A stretch of 38,619 bases of DNA. Source: Desulfuromonadales bacterium (GTDB lineage: Bacteria > Desulfobacterota > Desulfuromonadia > Desulfuromonadales > Syntrophotaleaceae). The notes beneath the pieces were generated by a model, which saw only the letters and a program-made list of their open reading frames with translations, had not been told where the DNA came from and made no database searches. Below, piece after piece: positions 1 through 8,017 of the stretch. The translations under genes and the position numbers were made by a program. The DNA is taken from assembly GCA_030613545.1 (NCBI GenBank), contig JAUWLU010000006.1:1-38619 (forward strand), in the 5' to 3' direction. Each line of letters opens with the position of its first letter. Within the stretch, counting starts at the first letter, position 1.

Positions 1-1308
1 CATGAAATCCTGCAGCAGGGGCACACAGGCGTGGGCGAAGAGGTAGCAGCCGTATTCGGCGGTATCGGAGATCACCCGGTTCATTTCGTAGAGCTTCTTG
101 CGGGCGATGGTATTGGCGATCAGCGGCGTTTCGTGCAGCGACTCGTAGTAGGCCGACTCGGGCTCGATACCGGAGGAGACCATGGCTTCGAAGGCCAGTT
201 CGACGCCGGCCTTGACCATGGCCACCATCAGGATGGCCTTGTCGAAGTACTCCTGCTCGGAAATCTCGCCAGCCCCTTCGGTCTGTTCGAAGGCGGTCTT
301 GCCGGTCGCCTCGCGCCAGGTGAGCAGATTGATGTCGTCGTTGGCCCAGTCTTCCATCATGGTGCGGGAGAACTCGCCGGACAGGATGTCGTCCATGTGC
401 TTTTCGAACAGGGGACGCATAAGGTACTTGAGCTCAGCGGCCAGTTCGAAAGCAGCCAGCTTGGCGGGGTTGGAGAGGCGATCCATCATGTTGGTGATGC
501 CGCCGTACTTGAGAGCCTCGGTTATGGTCTCCCAGCCGAACTGAATGAGCTTGACGGCATAGGGGGCGTCGATGCCGTTCTGGGTCATCTTGTCGAAGCA
601 GAGCAGCGCCCCGACCTGCAACATGCCGCAGAGGATGGTCTGCTCGCCCATCAGGTCGGATTTGACCTCGGCGACAAAGGACGATTCGAGGACCCCGGCG
701 CGGTCGCCGCCCTGAGCGGAGCAGAGGGCCTTGGCGATCTCCAGGCCGTCGCCGTTGGGATCGTTTTCGCCATGCACGGCGATCAGGGTCGGCACGCCGA
801 AACCGCGCTTGTACTCTTCGCGCACCTCGGAACCGGGGCACTTGGGCGCGACCATGATGACCGTCAGGTCTTCGCGAATCACGGTGCCTTCCTCGACGAT
901 ATTGAAGCCATGGGCATAGGAGAAGACCGCGCCCTGCTTCATCAGCGGCACCACGGTGTCGACCACGTCGGTATGCTGCTTGTCGGGGGCGAGGTTCATG
1001 ACGATGTCGGCGGTCGGCAGCATCTCTTCGTAGGTGCCGACGGCAAAGCCGTTTTCGGTGGCGTTGAGATAGGACTGGCGCTTCTCTTCGATGGCCCCCT
1101 TACGCAGGGTGTACGAGACGTCGAGGCCGCTGTCGCGCATGTTGAGGCCCTGATTGAGCCCCTGGGCGCCGCAACCGACGATGACGATCTTCTTGCCCTT
1201 GACGTATTCGCAGCCGTTGGTGAATTCAGCGGCATCCATGAAGCGGCAAGTGCCGAGTTCCTGCAGCTGCCGGCGCAGCGGCAGCGAATTGAAGTAGTTC
1301 TGTCCCAT
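1..1308 (-). CDS. ilvC: Ketol-acid reductoisomerase, long (class II) form, C-terminus cut by window edge
   Basis: This enzyme performs the NADPH-dependent isomeroreduction of acetolactate and acetohydroxybutyrate in valine, leucine and isoleucine synthesis. The minus-strand frame is open from ATG 1308 to the window edge (436 codons seen). It aligns by eye along its length with the roughly 490-residue enterobacterial IlvC, including the nucleotide-binding stretch [19 protein letters not shown], then VAPKCPGTEV-like and [11 protein letters not shown] segments. The duplicated C-terminal knotted domain places it in the long class rather than the roughly 330-residue class usual in many bacteria. 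The start is preceded by AAGGAG with 7 nt spacing. It is divergent from ilvY, the arrangement known from enterobacteria, so activation by IlvY with substrate as inducer is expected. About 55 C-terminal residues lie outside the window. The plus-strand 433-aa ORF here is its shadow. Confidence 0.97.
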   Translation of the reverse strand, partial: MGQNYFNSLPLRRQLQELGTCRFMDAAEFTNGCEYVKGKKIVIVGCGAQGLNQGLNMRDSGLDVSYTLRKGAIEEKRQSYLNATENGFAVGTYEEMLPTADIVMNLAPDKQHTDVVDTVVPLMKQGAVFSYAHGFNIVEEGTVIREDLTVIMVAPKCPGSEVREEYKRGFGVPTLIAVHGENDPNGDGLEIAKALCSAQGGDRAGVLESSFVAEVKSDLMGEQTILCGMLQVGALLCFDKMTQNGIDAPYAVKLIQFGWETITEALKYGGITNMMDRLSNPAKLAAFELAAELKYLMRPLFEKHMDDILSGEFSRTMMEDWANDDINLLTWREATGKTAFEQTEGAGEISEQEYFDKAILMVAMVKAGVELAFEAMVSSGIEPESAYYESLHETPLIANTIARKKLYEMNRVISDTAEYGCYLFAHACVPLLQDFM

Positions 1309-1434
1309 GGCTGTTCTCCTTATGTGAGTTAATCGGGGAAATCTGAGTTTGGTGCACCATACCCGAAATTATCTATTGCGTAAATTGATTTGTTGTGAAT
1401 ATTGTATTGCAATACACGCAACACGGAGCACCTT
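1309..1434. promoter_or_regulatory. ilvC-ilvY divergent control region with IlvY-type operator
   Basis: The 126 bp between the divergent ilvC and ilvY starts contain a perfect 14-bp palindrome, TGTATTGCAATACA, at 1403-1416. It lies about 20 bp upstream of the ilvY start. A second ATTGCG half-site lies near 1374-1380. In enterobacteria IlvY binds tandem sites between these same two genes, so these are the best operator candidates. On the ilvC strand a weak TTCACA-18-TAGATA promoter can be read just downstream of the palindrome. The palindrome is seen directly; its assignment to IlvY is inferred from the gene pair. Confidence 0.7.
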
Positions 1435-2334
1435 ATGGACATCCGTCATCTGGAGACTTTTCTCACCCTGGCCGAACTGCTCCACTTCGGCCGGGCCAGC
1501 CAGGCCTGCAACCTCAGCCCTTCGGCATTGACTCGAACCATCCAGCGCCTTGAAGAAGAACTGGGCCAGCCCCTGTTCATTCGCGACAACCGCCGAGTGG
1601 GCCTGTCGGCGGTCGGCGAACGGTTTCGCGCCTATGCCCGGCGAACGGTGCAGGAATGGCACGCCATGCGCAGCACCCTGCAAAGGGAAGGCGACCTCTC
1701 CGGCAGCCTCTCTATCTATGCCTCAGTGACCGCTGTCTACAGCCTGTTGCCACGACTGCTGGAGGCCTTTCGCAGCGCCTATCGCGAGGTTCAGCTGGAG
1801 TTGCGCACCGGGGTGGCCGAACGGGCCGTGGCTCTGGTGCAGAGCGGCGAGATCGATCTGGCGGTTGCCGCCTTGCCCGACCGTTATCGGGCCCAGCTGC
1901 AGTTTCTGCCCATCATCAACACGCCACTGCTGTTTATCGCACCCCTGCAGAGCGATGCTGCCGAACTGCCTCTGCGCGACGGTATCATCGACCTGTCTCG
2001 AGCTCCGCTGGTGGTGCCGCAACGCGGCCTGTCTCGGCGCCGCCTCGACCAGTGGCTGAAAGAGCGGCGCATCACCCCCAATATCACCTCCGAGGTCTCC
2101 GGCAACGAGGCGCTCATCGCCATGGTCCGTCTCGGCTGCGGTATCGGCATCGTACCGGAGCTGGTTCTGGACCGCAGCCCGTTTCGCGAAGAGGTGCGCA
2201 TTCTCGATACCGCACCGGTCCTCGACCCTTATGTGGTCGGCCTCTGTTCCAGCAAGCGGAATCTGCAGCGGCCGGTGGTGCAGGCCTTCTGGCAACTGGC
2301 CGTGGAGCGCTCGGGGGTCAAGGTCGATTTTTGA
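1435..2334 (+). CDS. ilvY: LysR-family regulator IlvY, activator of ilvC
   Basis: A 299-residue LysR-type regulator. Residues 1-60 form the winged helix-turn-helix (MDIRHLETFLTLAELLHFGR, then SPSALTRTIQRLEEELGQPL). The remainder is the periplasmic-binding-like effector domain. It matches enterobacterial IlvY in the HTH, in the ITVTAxYS-like segment at about residue 100 (SVTAVYSLLPRLLEAFR) and in the GxEALIAMVxLGCGIGIVPE stretch. I chose ATG 1435 over the upstream ORF-track start at 1402 because it gives the standard LysR N-terminus; ACGGAG lies 9 nt upstream. Divergence from ilvC and the shared palindrome support the name. It probably senses acetolactate or acetohydroxybutyrate, as described for the family, and is likely autoregulated because the palindrome lies close to its own start. 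Confidence 0.93.
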   Translation: MDIRHLETFLTLAELLHFGRASQACNLSPSALTRTIQRLEEELGQPLFIRDNRRVGLSAVGERFRAYARRTVQEWHAMRSTLQREGDLSGSLSIYASVTAVYSLLPRLLEAFRSAYREVQLELRTGVAERAVALVQSGEIDLAVAALPDRYRAQLQFLPIINTPLLFIAPLQSDAAELPLRDGIIDLSRAPLVVPQRGLSRRRLDQWLKERRITPNITSEVSGNEALIAMVRLGCGIGIVPELVLDRSPFREEVRILDTAPVLDPYVVGLCSSKRNLQRPVVQAFWQLAVERSGVKVDF

Positions 2335-2415
2335 AAACGGCCTGCGCTCGGCCAGGCACTTTTCTCAGGCTTATCACAATAGCTGCAAAAGCAGAAAAAA
2401 CACGTAAACCCTTTA

Positions 2416-2547
2416 CTCACGCCACGCCGCAACGACGCCACGCAATCAAAATCGTGTAGGTCAGTCCTCATTCCTCGGCATGTAACAAAGAACGGTTCCC
2501 GTTTAACAGACCGGTTTTACGTTGCGTTCGTTGCGGCGTGGCGTGAG
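2416..2547. repeat. Intergenic inverted repeat with perfect 20-bp arms
   Basis: Arms at 2416-2435 (CTCACGCCACGCCGCAACGA) and 2528-2547 are exact reverse complements separated by 92 bp. The sequence just inside the arms also shows partial complementarity (ACGCAA near 2439, TTGCGT near 2522). The repeat lies between ilvY and the convergent kamA-like gene in a 276-bp gene-free stretch. There is no U-tract, so it is not an ordinary terminator. I see no duplicated flanks that would mark an insertion. Nothing else is recognised between 2335 and 2610. Confidence 0.75.
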
Positions 2548-2610
2548 ACAAAAAGTCTGATTGTGGGCCCAGAGCGAAGGTGAAGCTACTCCGGAAACCC
2601 CGTCCCTGAT

Positions 2611-3654
2611 TCATATTTCGTAGTTTGGAAATTGAATGATCTCGCCATCAGCGGTGCGCAGCCGCGCCTTGTCACCAAGTTCCAGCAAGTATTCGGGCAG
2701 CAGCGGAATCTTGCCCCTGCCCCCCGGCGCATCGATGACGTAATGGGGCAGGGCCATGCCGGACAGAGACCCGCGCAGCGTTTGCAAAATCTCCAACCCG
2801 GCCTCGATGCGAGTACGGAAATGACCGGTGCCGCGCACCAGATCCATATGGTGCAGATAGTAGGGCCGCACCCGCAGTTGCAGCAGACCGCGCCACAGGG
2901 TGGCCAGGGTGTCCGCCGAGTCGTTGACCCCGCGCAGCAACACCGTCTGATTGCCGAGCACGATACCGGCATCGGCTAGCCTGGCACAGGCGGCGGCCGC
3001 CTGCGGGGTCAGTTCCCGAGGATGATTGAAGTGGGTGTTGAGATAGAGGGGCGAGAAACGGCGCAGCAACTTGCACAGATTGTCGGTAATGCGCTCCGGC
3101 AGGGTCACCGGCAGCCCGCTGCCGATACGCACCATCTCCACATGGGGGATGGCGACCAGGCGCTGCAGAATCGCTTCCAGCTCGTCGTCCTCAAGAAGCA
3201 GGGGGTCGCCACCGGACAAAAGCACGTCCCGCACCTCGGAGCGGCTGGCGATATAGTCGATACCGGCGGCAAGGTCCGTCTCGCTGACCGTCATGGACGA
3301 ACAACCGAGTTTGCGCTTGCGGGTACAAAACCGGCAGTAGGTGGCGCAATCTCCGCCGGCCAGCAACAGCACCCGATCGGGATAGCGATGCACCACCGCC
3401 GGGGTCGGTGACAGCCGTGCCTCATCGAGAGGATCGGGCGAAGGGGTCGGGTCGGAGAGCTCCCGCACATCGGGGACGCACTGGCGCCAGAGGGGATCGC
3501 CGGGCTCTTCGATGAGATTCAGATAATAAGGGCTGATGCGCATGGGATAGCGGCGGGCCACCTCTCGCAGTGGCGCCGAATCGATGCCGAACCGCTCCGC
3601 CAGTTCGGCGGGATCGACCATGGCCTGCCGCATACTCTGTTGCCAAGCTTGCAT
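2611..3654 (-). CDS. KamA-family radical SAM aminomutase (lysine 2,3-aminomutase or EpmB-like)
   Basis: A 347-residue cytoplasmic radical SAM enzyme of the lysine 2,3-aminomutase family, which shifts an amino group using AdoMet, a [4Fe-4S] cluster and PLP. The cluster motif CATYCRFCTRKRK gives Cys103, Cys107 and Cys110. The PLP lysine is expected at Lys315 in the family stretch DAPGGRGKIPLLPEY. VLLSGGDPLLLEDD and PYYLHHMDLVRGTGHFR are also typical. It is shorter than clostridial LAM (about 415 residues) and lacks that enzyme's C-terminal extension, so its size is closer to EpmB, which modifies elongation factor P. No epmA or efp gene is visible nearby. The enzyme's specificity, free lysine or EF-P lysyl group, cannot be settled from the sequence. 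It lies downstream of the overlapping radical SAM/rhodanese gene set, separated from it by MITE copy A. Confidence 0.85.
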   Translation of the reverse strand: MQAWQQSMRQAMVDPAELAERFGIDSAPLREVARRYPMRISPYYLNLIEEPGDPLWRQCVPDVRELSDPTPSPDPLDEARLSPTPAVVHRYPDRVLLLAGGDCATYCRFCTRKRKLGCSSMTVSETDLAAGIDYIASRSEVRDVLLSGGDPLLLEDDELEAILQRLVAIPHVEMVRIGSGLPVTLPERITDNLCKLLRRFSPLYLNTHFNHPRELTPQAAAACARLADAGIVLGNQTVLLRGVNDSADTLATLWRGLLQLRVRPYYLHHMDLVRGTGHFRTRIEAGLEILQTLRGSLSGMALPHYVIDAPGGRGKIPLLPEYLLELGDKARLRTADGEIIQFPNYEI

Positions 3655-3736
3655 AACGAAATCTGCTCCATGAATCAGAAAGAGCGAAGAGGTACCGCAG
3701 GGAGCGCCATAAAGTCCATCGGCGCTTTAAGAGGCT

Positions 3737-3886
3737 GATGCTTTCGCAAAAACTCATAAGATGGCTAAGCAAAAATTTCGCCCTACAAGGCGTAGTGGTT
3801 TTTCAGGGGTGAAGGCATACATATGGTATGTCGAGGTCCTGAAAAAGCACTGCAACGCAGTAGGGTGGACTTTTTGCGACGCCATC
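3737..3886 (-). repeat. MITE-like palindromic element, copy A (full, reverse orientation)
   Basis: A 150-bp element that begins GATG...TCGCAAAAA and ends TTTTTGCGACGCCATC. Internal arms CCTACAAGGCGTAG...TTTTTCAGG and CCTGAAAAAGCAC...GCAGTAGG fold back around a CATATG centre. It is flanked on both sides by the identical 7-bp sequence AGAGGCT (3730-3736 and 3887-3893), the mark of a target-site duplication. Copies B, D and E carry the same element in the other orientation and C is a fragment. The 3655-3938 interval contains nothing else I can recognise. Confidence 0.93.
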
Positions 3887-3938
3887 AGAGGCTGCCAGAT
3901 TGTAACAAAGCCAGGCCGGCTAGTTCTTGCCTCTGCCG

Positions 3939-5540
3939 CTACCCCTTTTGTGCATCGAAGAAAAACGCATGATCGGAGGTAAATAGCGGCGGAGTGCGGT
4001 TGACGATGGTCCGTATGGCCGACGAGGCAAGCAGCTTTTGCTGGATGAAGCGCCGCGCCTCGCTACGCCGCTGCTGCTCTGCGGCGCCGGTCAGATAAAG
4101 CCCCCGCGCACTCCCCTCACCTTCTGCTTCGACTGCTGCTGTCCGCCCGGCGGCCAATTCCGACTGATGAGGCAGATTCATGATCGCCAGGTTGAGAAAA
4201 CCGATGGCGTCGGCATGCTCTTCAAGAAAGTGCAGGGTCGCACGGCGGTCCTCGTCCGTTTCGTCGGGGACACCGAACATGACGTAAACATAAGTGGCGA
4301 TGCCGGCCCGCTGCAGGGCACGCAGCACCGCCGAGGCCGTCGCGACACGCGTGCCCTTGCCGAGACGGTCAAGAACCGTCTGGGAGCCGCTTTCCAGGCC
4401 GAGCTGCAGCATCCGGCAACCGGCAGCGGCCAAGTGATCGACCAGTTGAGGGTCGGCCAGCGCTGCTTCGAAACGAACGAAGCCGTACCAGGCCAGCCCG
4501 GCCAACTCGTCTCGCCGCGCCGCCAGTGCCTTTAGCACCGGCAATGGCAGGGCATTGTCGGTGAGATGAAAATGTCGCACCCGCCACCGGTGCGCCAGAG
4601 TCAGCAGCAGGTCGGGCACCTCGGCCGGCGCACAACTGCGATAGGGGTGGGTCGGAGCAACCGCTTCAGGACAGAACAGACAGCGTTGCCAGTAACAGCC
4701 CCGCGAGGCGGTCACCGGCAAGACCGGTTCGGGACTCAGATATGCCGCTGGCGTCAGACCGCTGAAGTCCGGTTCAAAGGCCAGGCAGGAGCTTCCTTCG
4801 AGAAAAAAATCGTCACCGGCCTCGCCCTGAGCCAGCTGCAACAAAGCCTCTTCCCCCGGGCCGAACACCAGATGATCGAAGGGAGCCAGGGCGCCAATGG
4901 CCTGTTCCAACACCCCCCGCCAGGAAGTCAGCATGCCACCGCCAGCCACCAGCTTCACGCCGGGCAGGGCGCGGCGTAGCAGTCCCGCCAGCTCGAAAGC
5001 CGGCAAAAGCTGGTGGCGATAGTTGATAGACAGGGCGATAAGGCGAGGCTTGCAGGCCGCAACCGCCGGCAACAGCTCCTCAGCAAAGTAGGCACCAAAC
5101 AGCGTTGAGGCTTCGCCGGCGGCCAGCTGTTGCAGATCGTGCAGAGAGAATTCCGAACGCCCCCCGTGCCGATAGTCGCCGAGGGTCAGGCGCTCGTCGC
5201 CGCTCGTGCCGCGATAAACGCCCAGCGCGGTATTCAGATGCTGAACGGCGCTTTGATAGCGAGCAAAGGAGCGGCAGGCGGCAGGAGAAGCGAGCAGATT
5301 CCAGGACCGCGAAACGTGCTTCAGAGCCCGGTGCTGAGCCGTATTCAAAGGTGCCGGAGCCATCGCGGCCAACCGTTCAGGCTGCAGCAGATAACGGTAG
5401 GCGGCCAGATTGGCGTCGAGAGCCCGGGCCTCTATCCCCTGGCGGCGCAGGTGGCCGAGCAGCACGGCCAGGCCAAGGGGCGGGCTGGCCGGCTTGATCG
5501 CCGGCGGCTGCAGCAACAACACGGACAGGCCTTCAACCAT
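3939..5540 (-). CDS. B12-binding-domain radical SAM protein of unknown substrate
   Basis: A 533-residue protein with an N-terminal cobalamin-binding-like Rossmann half and a radical SAM core. The N-terminus VLLLQPPAIKPASPPLGLAVL and the GGGMLT/FGPGEEALLQL region are typical of B12-binding radical SAM proteins, although no clear DxHxxG cobalamin ligand is seen. The cluster motif is GCYWQRCLFC (Cys282, Cys287, Cys290; CX4CX2C spacing, as in the 'RGCYWxxCxFC' branch). Later motifs LQLGLESGSQTVLDRLGKG and VYVMFGVPDETDED fit the elongator-like SAM domain. Its ATG overlaps the end of the MauE-like gene by 8 nt (ATGGTTGA), so translation is probably coupled. The partners, a rhodanese and a MauE-type redox membrane protein, hint at sulfur chemistry or maturation of a cofactor or peptide. 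That is an inference; the substrate is unknown. Confidence 0.85.
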   Translation of the reverse strand: MVEGLSVLLLQPPAIKPASPPLGLAVLLGHLRRQGIEARALDANLAAYRYLLQPERLAAMAPAPLNTAQHRALKHVSRSWNLLASPAACRSFARYQSAVQHLNTALGVYRGTSGDERLTLGDYRHGGRSEFSLHDLQQLAAGEASTLFGAYFAEELLPAVAACKPRLIALSINYRHQLLPAFELAGLLRRALPGVKLVAGGGMLTSWRGVLEQAIGALAPFDHLVFGPGEEALLQLAQGEAGDDFFLEGSSCLAFEPDFSGLTPAAYLSPEPVLPVTASRGCYWQRCLFCPEAVAPTHPYRSCAPAEVPDLLLTLAHRWRVRHFHLTDNALPLPVLKALAARRDELAGLAWYGFVRFEAALADPQLVDHLAAAGCRMLQLGLESGSQTVLDRLGKGTRVATASAVLRALQRAGIATYVYVMFGVPDETDEDRRATLHFLEEHADAIGFLNLAIMNLPHQSELAAGRTAAVEAEGEGSARGLYLTGAAEQQRRSEARRFIQQKLLASSAIRTIVNRTPPLFTSDHAFFFDAQKG

Positions 5541-5961
5541 TGCGACGGTCGGCGCAGAACCAGGTCACTAGGGCCAGCAGCATGATGCCGGCGTCCCGCA
5601 GCAGGGCCAGCTGAGCGCTGGTATGCCCTTCGCCGCCGGGCCGAAAACAGCCGCAGTCGATATCGAGGCCACGCAGGATAACGGAAAACAGGGCGACTAT
5701 AAACACCCCGTTCATCCCGGCTACCAGCAACACGGCCGGTCGCACCTGAAGCCCGGCCAGCAACAGCAGGCCGGCGGCCAGCTCGACATAAGGCAACAGG
5801 CCAGCGACCAGAAAATTGAGCTGATAGGGCAGCAGCTGATAGTTGGCCACACTACCGGCGAAGGCCACCACATCCAGAGCCTTGACCAGTCCGGCATAAC
5901 AGAAAAGGGCGCCGAGCAGCAGCCGGCTGCCGTGATAGAGCATGCTGCGCAAGCTTGTCAT
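5533..5961 (-). CDS. MauE/DoxX-family four-TM membrane protein
   Basis: A 142-residue integral membrane protein with about four hydrophobic segments and the motif LDIDCGCF between TM3 and TM4, which is characteristic of the MauE/DoxX-like family. MauE acts in maturation of methylamine dehydrogenase, probably in disulfide chemistry, and many relatives have no known role. I prefer ATG 5961 to the upstream in-frame ATG at 6000. The former makes an ATGA overlap with the rhodanese stop codon and gives a short N-terminus before TM1, whereas the upstream start would extend deep into the rhodanese gene. The paired cysteines of the CGC motif could be redox-active. No methylamine dehydrogenase genes are present. 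Confidence 0.82.
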   Translation of the reverse strand: MTSLRSMLYHGSRLLLGALFCYAGLVKALDVVAFAGSVANYQLLPYQLNFLVAGLLPYVELAAGLLLLAGLQVRPAVLLVAGMNGVFIVALFSVILRGLDIDCGCFRPGGEGHTSAQLALLRDAGIMLLALVTWFCADRRNG

Positions 5962-6470
5962 GGCTGCGCCCCCTCTACCGGCAGCCCGGCGTCCCGCCAT
6001 TCGGGAAAGCCGCCTTCAAAGATCCGCACCTGCCGGTAGCCTGCGGCGATCAATCCCTCGGCCAGCACAAAAGAGTCATTGCAGTCGTAACCGCTGCAGT
6101 AAACGATGAGTGGCGTGCTCAAGGGCACCTCAGCCTGCAGAGCGCCCACCCCTGCAACTTCTTCACCCCGGGGCAGGGAACGGGCAGCGGGCAGATGGCC
6201 TTCGGCGAAAGCCGTCCGGCTGCGGGCATCGATGAACAGGGTAGTAGAACCCTGAAGTTCGCGCACCTCGGCCAGTTCCACCGGCAGGGGCAGGGTCGTT
6301 TCAGCCGGTCCGTCGACGGTAGCCGGCACGGCGTTCAGGGTCCGGCCGGACAACACCCGCCAAAGCAGCTGACTGTTGACCGCCAGGCCGACCGCAGCAG
6401 CCAGCAGAGCGATGAGCAGCGCCTGCTGCAAATCGCGCCACAGCTTTCTTTTGTTGAACTCCTTACTCAT
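5958..6470 (-). CDS. Membrane-anchored rhodanese-like protein
   Basis: A 170-residue protein with one N-terminal membrane anchor (LLIALLAAAVGLAVNSQLLW) and a C-terminal rhodanese domain predicted outside the membrane. The domain has FIDARSRTAFAEGHLPAARSLP and the active-site loop VYCSGYDCNDS, whose first Cys would carry the persulfide; a second Cys lies five residues on. It ends EGGFPEWRDAGLPVE, as rhodaneses do. I take ATG 6470 (MSKEFNKRK), which overlaps the slyX stop by 8 nt (ATGAGTAA). The ORF-track start at 6497 would run much further into slyX. The start and stop overlaps on both sides show one transcription unit. It probably moves sulfane sulfur to, or reduces, a periplasmic partner; the acceptor is unknown. 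Confidence 0.85.
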   Translation of the reverse strand: MSKEFNKRKLWRDLQQALLIALLAAAVGLAVNSQLLWRVLSGRTLNAVPATVDGPAETTLPLPVELAEVRELQGSTTLFIDARSRTAFAEGHLPAARSLPRGEEVAGVGALQAEVPLSTPLIVYCSGYDCNDSFVLAEGLIAAGYRQVRIFEGGFPEWRDAGLPVEGAQP

Positions 6471-6654
6471 CGGGAGATTCCGCCAACTCGGGGGCAAAGG
6501 ACTTCACCATCTCCCGCAGGCGGCCGTTATCCTTTTCCAGCCGGGCAATGCGCTGGTTGCATTCGGTGACCACCTCGTTCAGGTCCTCGATGAGACGAGC
6601 CTGATGGGTATAGCGGATTTCAAGTTCAGTCAGACGTTCATCGCATTGCGACAT
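6463..6654 (-). CDS. slyX: SlyX-family small coiled-coil protein
   Basis: A 63-residue, charged, wholly helical protein with heptads typical of SlyX (ERLTELEIRYTHQARLIEDL, NEVVTECNQRIARLEKDN). The molecular function of SlyX is unknown, although the family is widespread in proteobacteria, often near FKBP-type slyD in enterobacteria; slyD is not seen here. The start has GAAGGA about 8 nt upstream. It is the first gene of the overlapping minus-strand set leading into the rhodanese, MauE-like and radical SAM genes. A promoter is expected between it and MITE copy B, but I could not pick out a convincing one. Confidence 0.85.
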   Translation of the reverse strand: MSQCDERLTELEIRYTHQARLIEDLNEVVTECNQRIARLEKDNGRLREMVKSFAPELAESPDE

Positions 6655-6720
6655 GGTCTTTTCCTTCGGCAGAATGTCTATTCATGGGGCTGATTGCAGC
6701 AGTCCTTTTGTTGCAAACTT

Positions 6721-6870
6721 GATGCCGTCGCAAAAAGTCCGTCCTACTGCGTTGCAGTGTTTTTTCAAGACTTCGACATACCATATGTATGCCTTCACCC
6801 CTGAAAAAGCACTACGCCTTGTAGGTCGAAATTTTTACTTAGCCATCTCATGGCTTTTTGCGAACCCATC
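6721..6870 (+). repeat. MITE-like palindromic element, copy B (full, forward)
   Basis: The same 150-bp element as copy A, in the opposite orientation: GATGCCGTCGCAAAAAGTCC at the left and GGCTTTTTGCGAACCCATC at the right. It is flanked directly by AAACTT on both sides (6715-6720 and 6871-6876). It occupies the divergent gap between slyX and the SCO gene. In this copy the short internal reading frame starting MAKQKFRP in other copies is broken after MAK by a TAA codon, which argues that the element is not protein-coding. Confidence 0.93.
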
Positions 6871-6939
6871 AAACTTGGCTGCCATGCTAGCAGAACCGTG
6901 GAGTCCCGGCAACAAGGACAGTCCATCGGCAAGGAGGCT

Positions 6940-6967
6940 TTGCATAATGAACTGTTTTGCGTATAAT
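6940..6967 (+). promoter_or_regulatory. Sigma-70-type promoter of the SCO/caa3 operon
   Basis: TTGCAT, a 16-bp spacer, then a consensus TATAAT at 6962-6967, about 55 bp upstream of the SCO start. It lies downstream of MITE copy B, so the element does not separate promoter and gene. Apart from the element and this promoter I see nothing in 6655-7022. Confidence 0.7.
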
Positions 6968-7022
6968 TTCATGAGTTGATTCATCCGTTTAGCACCCTTC
7001 CGCCCAATCGATCGAGGCCTCG

Positions 7023-7946
7023 ATGATCTGCAACGTCTCATTTGCGCGGCAAACCTTGCTCAAAAACAGCCGCCTGTCCTTGCTGACGCTACTGGCCTTG
7101 GCCGGCCTGCTCTGCCTGCTAGCGACCAGGGCCGGCGCAACTCAGTCAGCCGCTGAATCAGACATGACCGGCACGGCCCCTATGCAGCACCACGGTCAGC
7201 AGACCGAACAACAGGCCCCGCAACACCGGCATGAACATTCAGCACAGGCGATGCCGAACAATCAGGTCGGCATCGATGAGAAGCTCGGCGCTTTCATCCC
7301 CCTTGACCTGACCTTTCGGGATGAAGAGGGCCAGTCGGTGGCCTTGCGCGAACTCATTACCGGCCCAACCATCATCGTCCCCATCTACTACAGCTGTCCC
7401 AACGTCTGCGCTTTTTTGCAGGCCGACCTGGCCCGCAACCTGCCGCTGGTCAAGATGCAGCCGGCGCAGGACTATCGGGTGCTGTCCATCAGTTTCGATG
7501 AGCTCGATACCCCGGCGGCGGCCCGGGCGGCGCGCAAGACCTACCTGACCGCCATGGGCCAACCCTTTCCGGAGCAAGGCTGGCGTTTTCTGACCGGTGA
7601 GGCCGACGCCAGCCGGGCTCTGACCGAAGCGGCCGGCTACCGCTACCTGCGCCAGGGCAATGACTTTCTCCATCCGGTGGTGATCTTCGTCGTCACCGGC
7701 GAGGGCCGCATCGTCCGCTACCTGCACGGCACCCGTATGCTGCCCATGGACCTGACCCTGGCTCTTACCGAGGCCAGCGAGGGGCGCCTCGGCAGTACCA
7801 TCCGCAAGGTGGTGCGCTTCTGCTTCAGCTACGACTCGCAACAAAAGCACTATGTGTTCAACCTGCTGCGCATCGCCGCCACGGTGATCCTGGTCACGGC
7901 CGGCGGTTTTCTGCTGTTTCTGTTTATTTCTGGTCGCAAACGCTGA
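7023..7946 (+). CDS. SCO1/SenC-family copper chaperone for cytochrome oxidase
   Basis: A 307-residue, membrane-tethered thioredoxin-fold protein that delivers copper to, or reduces, the CuA site of cytochrome oxidase subunit II. The copper ligands are Cys125 and Cys129 in YYSCPNVCAF and His217 in NDFLHPVV. Residues 15-35 form a signal or anchor. A second hydrophobic helix closes the protein (VILVTAGGFLLFLFISG), which is unusual for SCO proteins and would pin both ends to the membrane. Residues 54-72 are rich in His and Gln (MQHHGQQTEQQAPQHRHEH), a possible extra metal-binding arm. The start has GAGG upstream. It opens the caa3 operon, 71 bp ahead of subunit I, which fits its role. Confidence 0.93.
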   Translation: MICNVSFARQTLLKNSRLSLLTLLALAGLLCLLATRAGATQSAAESDMTGTAPMQHHGQQTEQQAPQHRHEHSAQAMPNNQVGIDEKLGAFIPLDLTFRDEEGQSVALRELITGPTIIVPIYYSCPNVCAFLQADLARNLPLVKMQPAQDYRVLSISFDELDTPAAARAARKTYLTAMGQPFPEQGWRFLTGEADASRALTEAAGYRYLRQGNDFLHPVVIFVVTGEGRIVRYLHGTRMLPMDLTLALTEASEGRLGSTIRKVVRFCFSYDSQQKHYVFNLLRIAATVILVTAGGFLLFLFISGRKR

Positions 7947-8017
7947 CCCCGCTGCCGACAGGCCCGTGGCCGGGCCTCTATGCAGCCTGTTAACCAAGCA
8001 CGGAAAGCTGTCATCCT

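Noticed and set aside
31-1332. 433-aa plus-strand ORF
   Set aside because: It is antisense to ilvC, whose protein is unmistakable; the ORF has no recognisable domain and reflects codon bias of the real gene.
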